From: Seonamhaeicola algicola
GTDB taxonomy: Bacteria; Bacteroidota; Bacteroidia; Flavobacteriales; Flavobacteriaceae
DNA: 64,000 nt
Assembly: GCF_007997385.1 (NCBI RefSeq)
Contig: NZ_VOSC01000019.1
Coordinates: 389,864 to 453,863, forward strand
Reading direction: 5' to 3'
The translations under genes were made by a program, and so were the position numbers. Positions 8,232 through 16,813 of this stretch are shown here, one piece after another (position 1 is the first letter of the stretch; each line of letters starts with the position of its first letter). Below the pieces are notes generated by a model. The model saw only the letters and a program-made list of their open reading frames with translations. It searched no databases and was not told the origin of the DNA.

Positions 8232-9803
8232 TTAATCATCAAAATTATCGTACAAAAAAGAAGCTAATGATGTATTTTTATCAAGATTCATTTTTTTGGT
8301 AATTCTATAGCGTTTACTTTCAATTCCTCGTATTGATGTGTTTAAAAACACTGCTATTTCTTTATTTTTAAAACCTATATATATGTGATAACAGATAATA
8401 ATATCAGAATCATTTAAACTAGGAAACATCTTTTTAAGTTTATTAAAAAAGTTTATGTTAAAATCGTTTATTAACTCTAAATGGTTTCCTTCATTTAAAA
8501 CTGTTGATGACTCTAAACGAATATCTCTGTAAAAATCTTTAATCATATCTCTTTGTGTGATTACATCATTTACAGAAGAAATAACTTTAGCCTTACTTTT
8601 TAAATTATTTATATAATCTTCTAAACCTTGAACTTTAACGGTTAACTTTTCATGATTATTTTTTAATTGGTTTAGCTGTTTATTTTCTTCATCGAGGTTG
8701 TTTAATTTAACTTTTTGCTTTTTATAAAACACAAAATATACTATGCTAATAAGTAATAACACTGCAAAAATAGCTGCTAAAAAAAATTCAAAGAAGGTAT
8801 TTTTTTTACTCTCTTCTTCAAGTTTTGTTTCAACTTTTAACAGTGAATGGCTTATTTGGTGACCAGTGTCTATTAAACTTGAAAATATTTTGTCTTCAAA
8901 TATTCGTAATGAATCAATATAATTTTTAGACTTTTCAATTACACCATCCTTTTTATAAACATCAGAAAAAATCATTAAATAATCTCTAACAGTACGATCT
9001 GCCATATAATTTCGGCACTTTGAAGCCTTTTTTAAATAATGTAATGTAGAGTCTATATTCTCTTTTCTATTGTAATAATTGGCTAAATTTGTATTTATAC
9101 TGGAATTGAACTCTTTAAAATTATAAAAAGATATTGTTTTATTATTTCTCAACTTTTTAAACTTATTGAAATAATATTTAGCTTCTTTTATATTATTTAA
9201 AGATAAGTGATTAGAAGTAATCATGTAAAGAGCAAACATATAAAAATAAGCATCATCAGTGATATTTTCATATTTATCTAAATTACTTAAAAGCAAATAG
9301 TTTGTTTCTTTATGATTTTTCTGTAAAAACTTTATATAAATTTTAATTTGCTCAACTTCAAATAACCCGTTTGTGTAGTTAGTTAATTTAAAAAAACTAT
9401 TTGCTTCATTTAAATAAGTTTGAGCTAAAGAATCTTTTTTTGCATTTGATAAAATAGCATATAATTCAAGACATGAGCGTCCGGCTACTTTGTAATTTTT
9501 CTCTATTTTACCATATTTTAGCGCAAGCAAATGACTTTGATATACTTTTGGATACTCATTAAACTCATCATACATTAATGCTTTAATTGAGTAATACTCA
9601 CTTAATCTACCCGTTAAATTATTATCAATAGGATGAGGAATTGAGTCTAAAAAATATTGTGCCGAAATGGAACTTTTTTGAATATGAAGTTTAGCAGAAT
9701 CTAAAAACCTATAATATTCATTTTGTGAAAACGACAAATAACACACTAATAAACAACATGTTACTAATAAAATCTTATTATTTTTTGAGAGATAACTGTG
9801 CAA
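8232..9803 (-). CDS. TPR-containing membrane-anchored transcriptional regulator with LuxR-type HTH
   Basis: 523 residues. Order: signal-like segment (ILLVTCCLLVCYLSFSQ, about 11-27), a helical tetratricopeptide-like region to about 320, one membrane helix (FLAAIFAVLLLISIVYFVFY, about 338-360), a Lys/Asn/Glu-rich coiled coil (about 362-410) and a C-terminal HTH of the LuxR/GerE class (SDIIICYHIYIGFKNKEIA, then NTSIRGIESKRYRITKKM, about 463-510). This layout (periplasmic TPR, one TM, cytoplasmic LuxR HTH) is widespread in Flavobacteria. The signal sensed and the targets are unknown. Its -7 box is at 9841-9848. Confidence 0.82.
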   Translation of the reverse strand: MHSYLSKNNKILLVTCCLLVCYLSFSQNEYYRFLDSAKLHIQKSSISAQYFLDSIPHPIDNNLTGRLSEYYSIKALMYDEFNEYPKVYQSHLLALKYGKIEKNYKVAGRSCLELYAILSNAKKDSLAQTYLNEANSFFKLTNYTNGLFEVEQIKIYIKFLQKNHKETNYLLLSNLDKYENITDDAYFYMFALYMITSNHLSLNNIKEAKYYFNKFKKLRNNKTISFYNFKEFNSSINTNLANYYNRKENIDSTLHYLKKASKCRNYMADRTVRDYLMIFSDVYKKDGVIEKSKNYIDSLRIFEDKIFSSLIDTGHQISHSLLKVETKLEEESKKNTFFEFFLAAIFAVLLLISIVYFVFYKKQKVKLNNLDEENKQLNQLKNNHEKLTVKVQGLEDYINNLKSKAKVISSVNDVITQRDMIKDFYRDIRLESSTVLNEGNHLELINDFNINFFNKLKKMFPSLNDSDIIICYHIYIGFKNKEIAVFLNTSIRGIESKRYRITKKMNLDKNTSLASFLYDNFDD

Positions 9804-9840
9804 AACTTAACCTGTAATAAAACCGCAATGCGTGTAAGTG

Positions 9841-9848
9841 CAAAATTA
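9841..9848 (-). promoter_or_regulatory. -7 promoter box for the TPR-LuxR gene
   Basis: The reverse strand reads TAATTTTG, 38 nt before the start codon. Confidence 0.5.
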
Positions 9849-9970
9849 CAAAATAGTTTATTATATTAACATAGTATAATTTTAAATTTTAGTTTTTTAG
9901 ATAAAATACAAATATTAATAGCCAAGTTTCATAAATACTCATTTTTTCCATTTTAAAACTTGTTTTTACA

Positions 9971-10004
9971 TAAAAAAAGAGCACCCTTTTAACAAGAATA
10001 CTCT
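9971..10004 (-). terminator. Intrinsic terminator after yceI
   Basis: On the reverse strand AGAGTATTC pairs with GGGTGCTCT over nine positions (three of them G-U), with a 9-nt loop, and is followed by seven T. The wobble pairs form only on this strand, which fixes its direction. Confidence 0.8.
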
Positions 10005-10033
10005 AAGCTATTAATTAATTTATTAAAAAATAC

Positions 10034-10609
10034 TTAAAATTTAAGGGTAGCTATTAAATCAAACTCATTATCAATAGCTTTATCTTTTAGGTTATCAAAA
10101 AAACTAGATGAACCATATTTTACATCAAATTTAGTTCGGTCTATTTTTAAAGAAGCAATAGCTACGTTATTATTTACTTCTATTTGAAACTTAACAGGGT
10201 TTGTTTTCTCTTTAATTGTTAAATCTGCCGAAACAGTATAAACGTTTTTTGAGGTTTCTATAACTTTAGTAAAAACTAATTTTGAAGTTGTATGTGTTTC
10301 AACACTAAAAAAATCTTCTGATTTTAAATGTCCATCTAATTTAGCTTTCCAATCGCCTTCCAAATCAGTCGTGTTAATTGTTGTCATATCAATAACAAAC
10401 TCACCGCCAGTAAGTCTTTCATCATCAAAGTTCAAAAATCCAGATTTAATTTTTATGGTACCTTCATGTGAGCCAGCAACCTTATATCCTTTCCAGACTA
10501 TGGTGCTCTCATTTGTGTTTACAACTTTTTTATTTTCTTTTTTTGTTGTGAAAGACATGGTTAAACATGCCATTACTGCTACTAATAATACTTTAATACT
10601 ATGTTTCAT
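10034..10609 (-). CDS. YceI family secreted lipid-binding protein
   Basis: 191 residues with a signal peptide (KVLLVAVMACLTMSF). The body is the YceI lipocalin-like beta-barrel: STIVWKGYKVAGSHEGTIKIKSG, a DMTTINTTDL segment, LDGHLKSEDFFSVETHTTSKLVF, the LTIKEKTNPV motif and the IDRTKFDVKYGS...FFDNLKDKAIDNEFDLIATL ending. YceI proteins bind isoprenoid lipids or fatty acids in the periplasm. Monocistronic: it has its own terminator, and a 16-bp palindrome lies just before its start. The gene upstream on this strand is a Crp/Fnr regulator; in other Flavobacteria such regulators often sit beside yceI. Confidence 0.9.
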   Translation of the reverse strand: MKHSIKVLLVAVMACLTMSFTTKKENKKVVNTNESTIVWKGYKVAGSHEGTIKIKSGFLNFDDERLTGGEFVIDMTTINTTDLEGDWKAKLDGHLKSEDFFSVETHTTSKLVFTKVIETSKNVYTVSADLTIKEKTNPVKFQIEVNNNVAIASLKIDRTKFDVKYGSSSFFDNLKDKAIDNEFDLIATLKF

Positions 10610-10624
10610 TTTTTATTGTTTTTA

Positions 10625-10640
10625 ATGAAACAAATTTCAT
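10625..10640. promoter_or_regulatory. 16-bp palindrome before yceI (possible Crp/Fnr-family operator)
   Basis: ATGAAA-CAAA-TTTCAT, perfect 6-bp arms, 16 nt upstream of the yceI start and between it and the Crp/Fnr gene. The arm spacing differs from the FNR-like sites elsewhere in the window. Confidence 0.35.
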
Positions 10641-10700
10641 AAACATACATGCAACAAAAAATAACATAGTTTATAAAAAAAGATTAAACTAGTTTAACTT

Positions 10701-11291
10701 TTAATCATTAAGTAACTGGCGTTTTATTTTACTTAAAAACTCTTTAGTTATACCTAAATATGAAGCAATCATGTATTGTGGTATGCGTTTTTCAATTTCA
10801 GGATATTGTTCTTTAAAATATATATAACGCGCTTTGGCTGTTAGGCTAAAGTTTCTAACTAAACGCTTATTGGTTGATACTAATGCTCTTTCTATTATTA
10901 ACCTAAAAAAGCGTTCTAATTTGGGTATTTTTTCAAATAACACTTCTCTATCTTCATATGAAAAAGTAATTACTTGTGTAGGTTCTAAGCATTGTACATG
11001 ATAGTCTGATGGTAATTGAGCTATGTAACTTCCTAAATCTCCAGTCCACCAATTTTCAATTGAAAACATAATAATATGTTCTTGCCCAATATCATCTAAG
11101 TAAAACATTTTTGTGCAACCCTTTACTACAAAATAACTGCTTTTACAAACATCGCCTTGTTGTGCTATATATTGGCCTTTCAAATAATTTCTAAAAGAAA
11201 TATTCTGCAATAATATATCAACTTCTTCATCAGTTAAACTGATAAAATTTTCTATGTAGTTTAATAAGGGTTGTGCCTTAATTTTGTTCAT
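10701..11291 (-). CDS. Crp/Fnr family transcriptional regulator
   Basis: 196 residues from the ATG at 11291; a longer reading from 11390 adds a basic, atypical tail and would run into the divergent promoter, so the shorter start is preferred. Residues about 20-125 form a cyclic-nucleotide-binding jelly roll (LKGQYIAQQGDVCKSSYFVVKGC is the PBC-like strand pair). There is no cysteine cluster for an Fe-S centre of the E. coli FNR type. The C-terminal HTH has IPQYMIASYLGITKEFLSKIKRQL; the recognition helix reads E-F-L-S-K, similar to the E-x-x-S-R of FNR. It lies divergent to the MFS exporter and upstream of yceI and may regulate either. Confidence 0.85.
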   Translation of the reverse strand: MNKIKAQPLLNYIENFISLTDEEVDILLQNISFRNYLKGQYIAQQGDVCKSSYFVVKGCTKMFYLDDIGQEHIIMFSIENWWTGDLGSYIAQLPSDYHVQCLEPTQVITFSYEDREVLFEKIPKLERFFRLIIERALVSTNKRLVRNFSLTAKARYIYFKEQYPEIEKRIPQYMIASYLGITKEFLSKIKRQLLND

Positions 11292-11410
11292 TTTATGTAA
11301 AAAAATACTTGTGACTTTATGAAAAAACAACACTATTTTAAGCCTTAAACTTTGTGAATTCTTTAACTTATAATGATGGTTTTTAAACACAAAAATAAAT
11401 ATTATTAAAT

Positions 11411-11418
11411 TACTTTTG
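11411..11418 (+). promoter_or_regulatory. -7 box of the MFS exporter; predicted leaderless start
   Basis: TACTTTTG lies 5 nt before the ATG, placing the expected transcription start at or next to the A of the start codon. Confidence 0.55.
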
Positions 11419-11422
11419 CGCC

Positions 11423-12637
11423 ATGCAAAATAACAACTCTTTTAAAATAGAATTTGTAGCTTTAATGGCAGCTTTAATGTCTATTGTTGCACTTTCTATT
11501 GATGCATTATTACCAGGTTTACCAGCTGTTGGAGCATATTTGGGTGTTACCAACCCAAATAATAACCAATTACTTATAACCATGATTTTTTTAGGTTTAG
11601 GTTTTGGGCAGTTAATTTTTGGCCCCTTATCTGATAGTTTTGGAAGAAAACCTATTGTATATTTTGGTTTTATACTTTTTATTATTGCCAGTTATATATG
11701 CGTTACTACTAAAAGTTTTGAAGTAATGATTATTGGTAGAGTATTACAAGGCATGGGTTTATCTGCACAAAGAACGTTAAGTTTGGCTATAATTAGAGAT
11801 TCTTACAGTGGTGATTATATGGCTAAAATAATGTCTATTGTAGTAATGGTTTTTATTTTAGTACCCGTAATAGCTCCGGCTTTAGGACAATTAATTTTGA
11901 ATTATTACGATTGGAAAGCCATTTTTTACGTAAATCTTTTTTATGGGCTAATAGTTATTATTTGGTTTTGGAAAAGGCAACCTGAAACGTTGACTAAAGA
12001 AAAACGTATTAAGTTTTCATCATCTTTATTCATTGATGGTGTAAAAGAATTTTTTAAATATAAAGATGCTATAGCTTACACATTAGCTTCGGGATTTATT
12101 ACAGGTTCATTTATGGTGTACTTAAGCACCTCGCAACAAATATTTGAACAACAATATAACCTAGCCGATTTATTTCCTTATATTTTTGCTAGTTTAGCTA
12201 TTTCCATTGGTCTTGCAACGTATTTAAACAGTGTTTTTGTTGTTAAATTTGGTATGTGGAAAATAGCTTATATTGCCACTATTGCCTATGCTGTTATATC
12301 ACTTTTATATGTAATAATTTTTCATGCTGGCAACAACCCACCTATAAGTGTTTTAATAGGCTTTTTTGTATTGCAATTTTTTTCAGTTGGCTTTTTATTT
12401 GGAAACTTAAGAGCTTTAGCCATGCAACCTTTAGGCCACATTGCGGGTATTGGAGCTGCAATAAATGGCTTTGTTTCAACCATTATGGCAGTGCCTATTG
12501 CAAACTATATTGGTAGTTATGTAAGCCAATCTGTATTACCGCTTTTTATTGGATTTTCATTATTTGGCACACTCACATTAGCCACTTTTTTGTATTTAAA
12601 AAAAACTAATAAAGCAACTACAAATAGCGCTGCTTAA
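11423..12637 (+). CDS. Bcr/CflA family multidrug efflux MFS transporter
   Basis: 404 residues with 12 hydrophobic segments. The MFS motif A is present between helices 2 and 3 (GPLSDSFGRKPIVY, about 67-80) and the ALSIDALLPGLPAV opening is typical of the Bcr/CflA drug-proton antiporters. Helix 4 has GRVLQGMGLSAQRTLSLAIIRD. It likely exports drugs or small toxic molecules with proton import; the substrate is not predictable. Its last 20 bp overlap the convergent DinB gene tail to tail, and it is divergent from the Crp/Fnr gene. Confidence 0.9.
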   Translation: MQNNNSFKIEFVALMAALMSIVALSIDALLPGLPAVGAYLGVTNPNNNQLLITMIFLGLGFGQLIFGPLSDSFGRKPIVYFGFILFIIASYICVTTKSFEVMIIGRVLQGMGLSAQRTLSLAIIRDSYSGDYMAKIMSIVVMVFILVPVIAPALGQLILNYYDWKAIFYVNLFYGLIVIIWFWKRQPETLTKEKRIKFSSSLFIDGVKEFFKYKDAIAYTLASGFITGSFMVYLSTSQQIFEQQYNLADLFPYIFASLAISIGLATYLNSVFVVKFGMWKIAYIATIAYAVISLLYVIIFHAGNNPPISVLIGFFVLQFFSVGFLFGNLRALAMQPLGHIAGIGAAINGFVSTIMAVPIANYIGSYVSQSVLPLFIGFSLFGTLTLATFLYLKKTNKATTNSAA

Positions 12638-13136
12638 TAATATTTACATGATGTTTGTAATGCCCAAGTGTTATAAACGCTAATGCCCTAGCCGATACCG
12701 GTGCACCATTTACTAGGCTAATTTGCATTAAATCTTCAATTGATACACTTTGTAATAAGGCTATAAACCCTTTATGCAAAATAGTAAACTCACCTATAAG
12801 TGTTTCTATAGATTTTGTGTTGGCTTTTGATGGTGCTATATAATCATTTTCTTCAAAGCCTGGTAATGGTGTTTTGTCATGTCTGGCTATATGAAAACAT
12901 CTAAATTGAAACACACGCTCGCAATCTATCATATGTTGAAACACTTCTTTAACAGTCCATTTATCTACATCATATTTGTATTCTAATTTTTCTTGCGGAA
13001 TGGCATTAAAAAAGGTTTGTATTGCATGTAAATTATCTTGAAACCCCATAATTAAATTGGTTTCTGCAGGAATCATATTTAAATAACCGCTGTAAAATTG
13101 ATTGTATTCTGAAGGTTTTACATCTTTACGTGTCAT
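12618..13136 (-). CDS. DinB family protein (DfsB-like four-helix bundle)
   Basis: 172 residues, all-helical. Family marks are KWTVKEVFQHMIDCERVFQFRC (first metal-site His near residue 69) and the C-terminal LGHYKHHVNIIKQRYL with two to three histidines; together these form the three-His metal site of the DinB/YfiT thiol-transferase superfamily. In relatives these proteins act as bacillithiol or mycothiol-dependent transferases, which would fit with the bacillithiol gene bshB1 elsewhere in the window, but this link is inference. Tail-to-tail overlap of 20 bp with the exporter. Confidence 0.87.
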   Translation of the reverse strand: MTRKDVKPSEYNQFYSGYLNMIPAETNLIMGFQDNLHAIQTFFNAIPQEKLEYKYDVDKWTVKEVFQHMIDCERVFQFRCFHIARHDKTPLPGFEENDYIAPSKANTKSIETLIGEFTILHKGFIALLQSVSIEDLMQISLVNGAPVSARALAFITLGHYKHHVNIIKQRYL

Positions 13137-13179
13137 AACTTTAATTTTAATGCTATTAAATATACTGCTTATTGCATTA

Positions 13180-13272
13180 GGGATTGCAGTGGCATCCTTT
13201 TTATTTTATTTTTTTGACGAAGGAGAAAATATAACATAAAAAGATATAACGGAAAGCCCGACGCCTATGGCG
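13180..13272 (+). ncRNA. Structured RNA-like element, copy A
   Basis: Shares with copy B (33794-33853) the conserved flanks GATTG-AA-GGCATCC-TTTTT on the left and AAAAAGATATA-GGAAAGC on the right, while the middle differs. In this copy the outer pair GGG (13180-13182)/CCC (13257-13259) and an extended inner stem CTTTTTAT...ATAAAAAG form; a second hairpin CGCC-TAT-GGCG (13262-13272) follows. Conserved loop sequences with stems that keep pairing while their sequence and length change point to a structured RNA. It may belong to a flavobacterial RNA family such as Flavo-1, which I cannot check here. The strand is inferred. It lies between DinB and dctM, opposite to both. Confidence 0.5.
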
Positions 13273-13282
13273 AAATGCCCTA

Positions 13283-14557
13283 TTAATCCATAAACAATTT
13301 TGGTAAATACAATGAAATTTCAGGAATTAGTGTTACTAACGCTAGTACTATAAAACTTGTTAGTAAAAAAGGTAAACCGGCTTTACTTACTTTTCCTATT
13401 GATACTTTACCTATGCTTGATGATACAAATAAACACACGCCCAATGGTGGTGTTGTTAAGCCTATCATTAAATTTAAAAGGGCTATTACTGCAAAGTGTA
13501 TAGGATCTACTTGTACTGCTAGCGCTACTTTTAATAAAATTGGAAACAGTATTAATAGTGCTGCAATGGTTTCCATAAAGGTGCCTACAAAAATAAGCAG
13601 TAAATTAATTAATAGTAAAACTATGTATTTATTGTTTGAAAAATTTAGAATTTGAGATGATACTAATTGCGGTAACTGTTCTGTAATTAAAATCCAGCCA
13701 AAAAGATTTGCAAACCCAATAAGCACCATTAATGATGCCGAAGTTTTCATAGAGTCTAAAACAATAACTTGTAGGTTTTTAAAGTTAAGTTTTTTGTAAA
13801 TGAAGGCCCCAATAATTAATGCATACACTACAGCTATAATTGAGGCTTCAGTGGGTGTGAATACACCGCCAATAATGCCAAAAAGTATAATAAACGTCAT
13901 TAACAACGACCAAAATGTGTCTTTAAAACTAAGCAGAATTTGTTTTAAGCTACTTTTAGGGTGCTTGGGGTATTTTTTACGTTTGGCAATAAAATAGGTA
14001 ACACCCATAAGCCCAAAACCTAATAAAAATCCAGGAATTGCTCCTGCTAAAAACAATCTGCCAACTGATAAGCCGCTTAACGTTGCAGCAATAATCATAG
14101 GTACACTAGGTGGAATTATTGGGCCAACTGTTGATGATGCAGCGGTAATGGCGCATGAAAACGGTGCATCATACCCTTCTTTTTTCATTGCCGGAATCAT
14201 AACTGAACCAATACTGGCTGTATCTGAAATTGCTGTACCTGAAATACCAGCAAATAACATTGATGCTCCAATATTTGCCAAGGCCAAACCACCACGAATA
14301 TGCCCTGTTAAATGATTACAAAAGGTTATTATTTTGGCTGTTAATCCGCCCTGATTCATAAGGTTTCCTGCTAAAATAAAACCTGGTACACTTAGCAATA
14401 CAAACACATCAATACCAGAATACATTTTCATAGGCATTACTATTAACGGAATACCAGCAAATATTAAATACACCAAACATGATAAGCCTAATGAAAAGGC
14501 TATTGGAAACCTAAATAGTAAACATACTATAAAAACGAGTATTAATAACCAAATCAT
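13283..14557 (-). CDS. dctM: TRAP transporter large membrane subunit (DctM-like)
   Basis: 424 residues from the ATG at 14557, chosen because it follows the dctQ stop by 2 nt and begins directly with the first membrane helix (MIWLLILVFIVCLLFRFP); an earlier in-frame start at 14599 would lie inside dctQ. About 12 membrane segments. DctM marks: FVLLSVPGFILAGNLMNQGGL, ISGTAISDTASIGSVMIP and the paired second half with LITEQLP and FVGTFMETIAALLILFPI. With DctQ and DctP it forms a secondary, Na+-driven transporter for an organic acid or related solute. Confidence 0.92.
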   Translation of the reverse strand: MIWLLILVFIVCLLFRFPIAFSLGLSCLVYLIFAGIPLIVMPMKMYSGIDVFVLLSVPGFILAGNLMNQGGLTAKIITFCNHLTGHIRGGLALANIGASMLFAGISGTAISDTASIGSVMIPAMKKEGYDAPFSCAITAASSTVGPIIPPSVPMIIAATLSGLSVGRLFLAGAIPGFLLGFGLMGVTYFIAKRKKYPKHPKSSLKQILLSFKDTFWSLLMTFIILFGIIGGVFTPTEASIIAVVYALIIGAFIYKKLNFKNLQVIVLDSMKTSASLMVLIGFANLFGWILITEQLPQLVSSQILNFSNNKYIVLLLINLLLIFVGTFMETIAALLILFPILLKVALAVQVDPIHFAVIALLNLMIGLTTPPLGVCLFVSSSIGKVSIGKVSKAGLPFLLTSFIVLALVTLIPEISLYLPKLFMD

Positions 14558-14559
14558 AT

Positions 14560-15027
14560 TTACTGCTTTAGTTTTTTTAAGTGCTTTATAAAATCCCAAA
14601 TAGCATACATAGTAATAAAAACACCCATTATTACTATAGACCCAAATGCTATAGCCATTGAAAAACCTACACTTGGTGAACGTTCGGAAATACCAACATT
14701 TACAAATTGTAAAGCATAATAGGTTAATATTAAAAACAATAAAATACTAAGTAAAGACACTATGAAATTTAACACCAATTTTTGCTTAGTATTTAGTTTA
14801 TTATAAACAACATCAAACTTTACATAGTAGTTACCTTTCATGGCTAAACCTGCAGCAAAACTCATGGCATAGATAAAGAAAAAGCGTGCAGCCTCTTCTG
14901 TCCATGATGGTGCGCTTTCCATAAAAAAACGCGCATAAACTTGCGCCATGGTTACTGCAATAAAACAAAAGCTACTAACTAAGGTTCCGTATTTTAAAAA
15001 TTTACCTATGCCCTTTTTTATGGTCAT
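14560..15027 (-). CDS. dctQ: TRAP transporter small membrane subunit (DctQ-like)
   Basis: 155 residues with four membrane helices. The family signature WTEEAARFFFIYAMSFAAG (about 41-59) is clear, as is GNYYVKFDVVY after helix 2. It is the scaffold that joins DctM to the binding protein. It overlaps dctP by 4 nt (ATGA) upstream and precedes dctM by 2 nt, so the three genes are translationally coupled. Confidence 0.92.
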   Translation of the reverse strand: MTIKKGIGKFLKYGTLVSSFCFIAVTMAQVYARFFMESAPSWTEEAARFFFIYAMSFAAGLAMKGNYYVKFDVVYNKLNTKQKLVLNFIVSLLSILLFLILTYYALQFVNVGISERSPSVGFSMAIAFGSIVIMGVFITMYAIWDFIKHLKKLKQ

Positions 15028-16040
15028 TGCGCTCTTAATTTTAAAATATCATTATACACTCTTTGCATTTCGGGAGAAAGACTTTTATAAATAGCTTCTC
15101 GGGCAGCTTCACCAAAGGCATCTTTATCAACCTCAATTATAGTCATTCCTGCAGCTTCTAATTCAGATACTATTTTTTTTTGGCTTTCTAAAAATAATTT
15201 ATGCTCATAAGCAACCATATCTTCAACAGCTTCTAAAAAAATTGTTTTTAAATCCTCAGGAAAAGCTTGAAATTGCTTTTCGCCAATAACAGGATAGGTC
15301 CAACTAACTACATGCGCTGTTTTATTAACATACTTTTGTACCTCATAAAAACCAGCCGCTTGTATAATAGCAAAACCGTTTTCTTGAGCTTCAACGGTGC
15401 CTTGTTGCAATGATGTAAATACCTCAGAAAACGCCATAGGCGTGGGTTTTGCGCCTAAAGCTTCCCAAGCAGTAACAAATGATGGTACATTGGGTACCCT
15501 AACAATTAATCCTTGTAAATCATCAGGGTGCTTTATAGGTTTATTGGAAGTTAAATGCCGTGGTCCTCCAGGGAATTGCCCCAAAGGCCTCAACCCTATT
15601 TGGTTTATCATTTCTTGTTCCATACGCTTACCAATACTACTATTTATAAGCACGCGCATATCAGTAGAATCTCGTAAAAGAAAAGGTAGCTCACAAAAGG
15701 TTAAAATTTCTACCCAATTGCTTAACGGAGATCCAGTTGTGGTCATATCTATAACACCTGCCCTAATTAAGCGTATAGCTTCTATTTCTTTAGCTAATTG
15801 TTCAGAGTGATAATTATCTAAAACTATGCGGCCTTTTGTACGCTTTTCTAAAATTTCAGAAAAATATTCAAATGCCTGAAACCATGTATGGCTTTCATTT
15901 ACTAACAAACTAGCTCTTAAATGGAACTCTGGTTCGTTTTTATTGTTGCAATGCATAAACAATACAGCCATAAGAACTATTAATACAATAGTTTTTACTT
16001 TAATAATGTATTTTGAAAAATGCCGCAAACTAGATAACAA
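15024..16040 (-). CDS. dctP: TRAP transporter substrate-binding lipoprotein (DctP-like)
   Basis: 338 residues. The N-terminus carries a hydrophobic stretch ending in LFMHCNN, a lipobox-like sequence, so the binding protein is probably a periplasm-facing lipoprotein. The body is DctP-like: RIVLDNYHSEQLAKEIEAI, PGGPRHLTSNKPI, the signature GLIVRVPNVPSFVTAWEALGAKPTPMAFSEVFTSLQQGTVEAQEN-type region (about 175-220) with the Arg that binds a substrate carboxylate (R181 region). The ligand is probably a carboxylated compound (C4-dicarboxylate, sugar acid or similar); it cannot be fixed from sequence. First gene of the operon. Confidence 0.92.
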   Translation of the reverse strand: MLSSLRHFSKYIIKVKTIVLIVLMAVLFMHCNNKNEPEFHLRASLLVNESHTWFQAFEYFSEILEKRTKGRIVLDNYHSEQLAKEIEAIRLIRAGVIDMTTTGSPLSNWVEILTFCELPFLLRDSTDMRVLINSSIGKRMEQEMINQIGLRPLGQFPGGPRHLTSNKPIKHPDDLQGLIVRVPNVPSFVTAWEALGAKPTPMAFSEVFTSLQQGTVEAQENGFAIIQAAGFYEVQKYVNKTAHVVSWTYPVIGEKQFQAFPEDLKTIFLEAVEDMVAYEHKLFLESQKKIVSELEAAGMTIIEVDKDAFGEAAREAIYKSLSPEMQRVYNDILKLRAQ

Positions 16041-16183
16041 AATATTTTAAAATTGTTTTTTTGAAGTTTGGTTTCCAATATATTAAAAATTGGTTAGTTT
16101 GTACCACATTTTTATGATAAAAAGCAGGATGTACTCTTTGGCATTTTATTATTTTTAGACCTTCAAATTAAACAAGAAAAAAC

Positions 16184-16801
16184 ATGAAAATTATTGGTAT
16201 TGGTAAAAACTACGTTACCGACAAAAACGAAATTGCCGATTTAAAAGATGGGCATCAATTAATTTTTTTAAAAGCTGACAGCACTTTGGTTACAGATAAT
16301 AAAGATGTGGTTTATCCATCAGATATTACAAACCAAATTGTTTATGAGGTTGAGTTAGTTGCTAAAATTGGTAAAGTTGGTAAAAACATATCGGAAGCCG
16401 ATGCGCCTTCTTATATAAGCGAAATTGCTGTAGGTATGGATTTTACTGCTAAAGATATTTTAACAGACAATAGAGACAAAAAATGGCCCTGGGCTTTAGG
16501 TAAAGGGTTTGACGGTGCTTCTCCAGTATCTGCATTTAAGCCTATTGCTAACTTCCCAAAGTTAAACGATATTAATTTTGATTTAAAAATTAACGGTAAA
16601 CAAATTCAGGTTGGCAATACAGATTTTATGATTTATAATTTTGCCGAAATTATTGCCTATGTTTCAAAATATATGACCTTAAACCCGGGCGATTTAATTT
16701 TTACAGGAACACCTGCTGATGGTATTGGAATGATTGAAAAAGGCGATCATTTACAAGCGTCTATTGAAGGTGAATTATTGTTAGATTTTAAAATGATATA
16801 A
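16184..16801 (+). CDS. Fumarylacetoacetate hydrolase (FAH) family protein
   Basis: 205 residues, the short FAH form (YcgM/FAHD1-like). Visible are the metal-site region YEVELVAKIG (Glu-x-Glu), AVGMDFTAKDI, KGFDGASPVS and the C-terminal NPGDLIFTGTPADGIG. Relatives act as acylpyruvate hydrolases or oxaloacetate decarboxylases. It is divergent from the TRAP operon with a 143-nt gap; a link to sugar-acid or dicarboxylate breakdown is possible but is inference. The DUF294 gene follows closely. Confidence 0.9.
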   Translation: MKIIGIGKNYVTDKNEIADLKDGHQLIFLKADSTLVTDNKDVVYPSDITNQIVYEVELVAKIGKVGKNISEADAPSYISEIAVGMDFTAKDILTDNRDKKWPWALGKGFDGASPVSAFKPIANFPKLNDINFDLKINGKQIQVGNTDFMIYNFAEIIAYVSKYMTLNPGDLIFTGTPADGIGMIEKGDHLQASIEGELLLDFKMI

Positions 16802-16813
16802 GGTTTATTGCCT

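Noticed and set aside
11292-11390. Longer N-terminus for the Crp/Fnr regulator
   Set aside because: It would add 33 basic, non-conserved residues and leave almost no room for the divergent promoter.
13150-13239. A 29-codon ATG frame coding for a hydrophobic mini-protein between DinB and dctM
   Set aside because: It overlaps the structured RNA-like element, whose bases are conserved with copy B where no such frame exists; the hydrophobicity comes from its T-rich stem.
15397-15810. 137-codon rightward open frame inside dctP
   Set aside because: Antisense shadow of a well-supported gene; no family resemblance and codon use does not fit.
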